Below, piece after piece: positions 15,457 to 16,822 of a stretch of 16,822 nucleotides of DNA (positions are counted from its first letter, which is position 1; each line of letters begins with the position of its first letter). This DNA comes from Akkermansiaceae bacterium UBA4589 (GTDB taxonomy: Bacteria; Verrucomicrobiota; Verrucomicrobiia; Verrucomicrobiales; Akkermansiaceae): contig DGJT01000056.1 in NCBI GenBank assembly GCA_002387565.1, positions 1-16,822 on the forward strand, read 5' to 3'. The notes beneath the pieces are model-generated. The model had not been told where the DNA came from and ran no database searches. It saw only the letters and a program-made list of their open reading frames with translations. Position numbers and translations under genes: made by a program.

Positions 15457-16209
15457 ATGTCTTACCTACAAGTAGCTAAACAAGCAGCTAAAGAAGCAGG
15501 TGATTTTCTCAAAGAAAATTTTCACCAAGAAAAACAAGTCAACGAAACTAGTCAATTTGATATCAAAATCGAGCTAGACGTTATCACACAGAAGAAAATC
15601 GAGGATATCATCCTTGCAAGTTACCCTGAGCACGCCATTTTAGGCGAAGAAGGCTGTGCAGGTTTAGAAGGTAGTGACTTTGAGTGGATTGTAGATCCTA
15701 TTGATGGGACAGTGAATTATTACTATGGGATTCCTCATTTTTGCGTGTCTATTGCGTTACGTGAGAAAGGTGAGCTTGTTTTAGGAGTTATTTACGACCC
15801 AATGGTTGATGAATTATGGTACGCAGAGAAAGGCGGGCCAGCTTACCTCAATGATAGAGTTATCACCGTGAGTAATCGTACGCAAATGGCAGAAGCAGTT
15901 TTATTTGTCGGTCATGGCAAAACAGGATCTAGTTTAGAAACAGGTGTGGAACGTTTTGGTAGAATCTCTAAACAAGTACGCAAGATGCGTATCACTGGTT
16001 CAGCTGCTTTGGCTTGTGTGTATGTGGCTTCTGGTCGCTTTGATGCCTATGTTGAGAGCCGTATTTCGATTTGGGATATTGCAGCAGGTTTTGTTATTTT
16101 AGAGGCAGCGCTTGGCTCAGTAGAATTAGGTGATATTCCTGAGGGAGATGAAAACTCATTCTCTATTGTGGCTTGGAATGGTAAAATTCCTATTAAAGAG
16201 CATATTTAA
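15457..16209 (+). CDS. Inositol monophosphatase family protein
   Basis: Mg2+-dependent sugar-phosphate phosphatase of the IMPase/FIG superfamily, 250 residues, cytosolic; the substrate is probably myo-inositol-1-phosphate or a related phosphate, which sequence alone cannot fix. The metal site is complete: E64/E65 in GEEG, D80-P-I-D83-G-T (motif A; the following residues V-N differ slightly from the usual T-N), and D207 in WDIAAG (motif B). Related proteins include SuhB, which in E. coli also takes part in rRNA antitermination; I see nothing that shows that here. ispF follows after 12 bp, so the two are likely one operon. No SD is present, and a promoter candidate ends 6 bases before the ATG. 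Confidence 0.93.
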   Translation: MSYLQVAKQAAKEAGDFLKENFHQEKQVNETSQFDIKIELDVITQKKIEDIILASYPEHAILGEEGCAGLEGSDFEWIVDPIDGTVNYYYGIPHFCVSIALREKGELVLGVIYDPMVDELWYAEKGGPAYLNDRVITVSNRTQMAEAVLFVGHGKTGSSLETGVERFGRISKQVRKMRITGSAALACVYVASGRFDAYVESRISIWDIAAGFVILEAALGSVELGDIPEGDENSFSIVAWNGKIPIKEHI

Positions 16210-16221
16210 TTAATTCTTTAA

Positions 16222-16698
16222 ATGATTAGAATAGGTCAGGGTTACGACGTACACCAACTGGTGGCTGACCGAGATTTAATCCTAGGAGGGGTTAAACTAG
16301 ATTATCATCTAGGTTTAGATGGTCACTCTGATGCTGACGTCATTGCTCATGCTGCAGCTGATGCAGTATTAGGGGCTATGGGCATGAGTGATATAGGCGT
16401 GTATTTTCCGCCTAGTGATCCACAGTTTAAGGGTTTAGACTCTATGCTCATCCTGCAGAAATGCCGAGAATTACTCGTGGAGCACGGTTATAAGCTCAAC
16501 AACATAGATATAACACTCATAGCTCAAGCGCCTAAAATTGCGCCTTATACAGAGCAGATGAAGGTCAATATAAGTCAGGCGTTAGGTGTAGAACCAAGCC
16601 AAGTAGGACTCAAAGCCACCACCAATGAAACCATGGGCTTTGTTGGCAGAAAAGAAGGCATGGCAGCTATGGCTGTCGCCTTGATTGAGAATCATTAA
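16222..16698 (+). CDS. ispF: 2-C-methyl-D-erythritol 2,4-cyclodiphosphate synthase
   Basis: Converts CDP-ME 2-phosphate to the cyclodiphosphate MEcPP with release of CMP, a step of the non-mevalonate (MEP) isoprenoid pathway; homotrimeric, Zn2+ at subunit interfaces. At 158 residues it has normal length. The zinc ligands D9 and H11 (GYDVHQ) and H43 (DVIAHA) are present, as are GHSDAD (the common form is GHSDGD), the FPPSDP loop and the C-terminal KATTNETMGFVGRKEG signature. It follows the inositol-monophosphatase gene by 12 bp and probably shares its transcript; the partner gene ispD is not next to it. The ATG is preceded by AT-rich sequence without an SD. Confidence 0.97.
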   Translation: MIRIGQGYDVHQLVADRDLILGGVKLDYHLGLDGHSDADVIAHAAADAVLGAMGMSDIGVYFPPSDPQFKGLDSMLILQKCRELLVEHGYKLNNIDITLIAQAPKIAPYTEQMKVNISQALGVEPSQVGLKATTNETMGFVGRKEGMAAMAVALIENH

Positions 16699-16743
16699 GT
16701 GACGCAGGAGCTAATAACAAAAAAGTCTAATTTTAATGAAGAA

Positions 16744-16822
16744 CTAATTAAACTCAAGGGTGATTGAGTCAAGGATAGGTTTAGACTTGTTTTCTGTCGT
16801 GTCAATAAGTTTGATTTCAAAC
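16744..16822 (-). CDS. 3' end of an unidentified - strand gene (partial)
   Basis: An open frame of 25 codons enters from the right edge and stops at 16744-16746 (TAG on the - strand). Its last residues read KPILDSITLEFN, a beta-strand-like ending. It is convergent with ispF, 45 bp away. Too short to identify; 25 open codons could arise by chance, so this is tentative. Confidence 0.4.
   Translation of the reverse strand, partial: FEIKLIDTTENKSKPILDSITLEFN

Noticed and set aside
16723..16788. Inverted repeat AAGTCTAA (16723-16730) / TTAGACTT (16781-16788) after ispF, considered as a terminator.
   Set aside because: The loop would be 50 bases and the stem only 8 bp and AT-rich; the right arm also lies inside the tentative - strand gene.

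Overview
The window is a stretch of bacterial chromosome dominated by housekeeping genes. All complete genes are on the + strand except one secreted outer-membrane-type protein (11443-12180). The best guess for the host is a member of the PVC group, probably Verrucomicrobiota (Opitutales-like). Three things point that way. A GreA-type transcript-cleavage domain is fused to a roughly 460-residue N-terminal extension, an arrangement known from Chlamydia and its relatives. A Gfo/Idh/MocA oxidoreductase is paired with a TIM-barrel sugar isomerase, a pairing abundant in that group. Almost no gene has a Shine-Dalgarno (SD) sequence. No rRNA gene or other phylogenetic marker is present to settle the assignment, and Bacteroidota-like features (SD-poor starts, the rhomboid tail) leave room for doubt.

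Layout. 45-950: rhomboid intramembrane protease with both catalytic residues. 1047-3298: two-gene sugar-metabolism operon (Gfo/Idh/MocA dehydrogenase plus xylose-isomerase-like TIM barrel), closed by a strong hairpin terminator at 3331-3367. 3505-8400: large GreA-fusion protein, enolase and RecJ; enolase and recJ overlap by one base. 8401-9006: gene-free stretch holding two 98%-identical copies of a ~210-bp structured repeat, offset by 246 bp, plus a larger imperfect palindrome at its left edge. 9007-9291: AT-rich orphan encoding a small two-helix membrane protein. 9422-11437: recG, ending 5 bp from the convergent outer-membrane-type gene. 12264-13529: rmuC, divergent from that gene. 13671-15341: glnS. 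15457-16698: inositol-monophosphatase family gene and ispF, probably co-transcribed. 16744-16822: apparent 3' end of a further - strand gene that runs off the window.

RecJ, RecG and RmuC are all DNA recombination/repair proteins, but they lie in different transcription units and look like dispersed housekeeping genes, not one system. Enolase, GlnRS and IspF serve glycolysis, translation and isoprenoid synthesis.

The most unusual part is 8401-9006. Each repeat copy carries a 6-bp-stem hairpin, two perfect 9-bp hairpins, an 8-codon micro-ORF with an SD-like sequence in front of it, a decamer able to pair completely with the canonical anti-SD tail of 16S rRNA, and a terminator-like end. It could be a small structured RNA or a REP-like non-autonomous element. 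A second pattern is that -10-like hexamers sit only 6-9 nt ahead of several start codons, which suggests leaderless or nearly leaderless mRNAs. These functional readings are inference; I found no definite new defence or mobile system.
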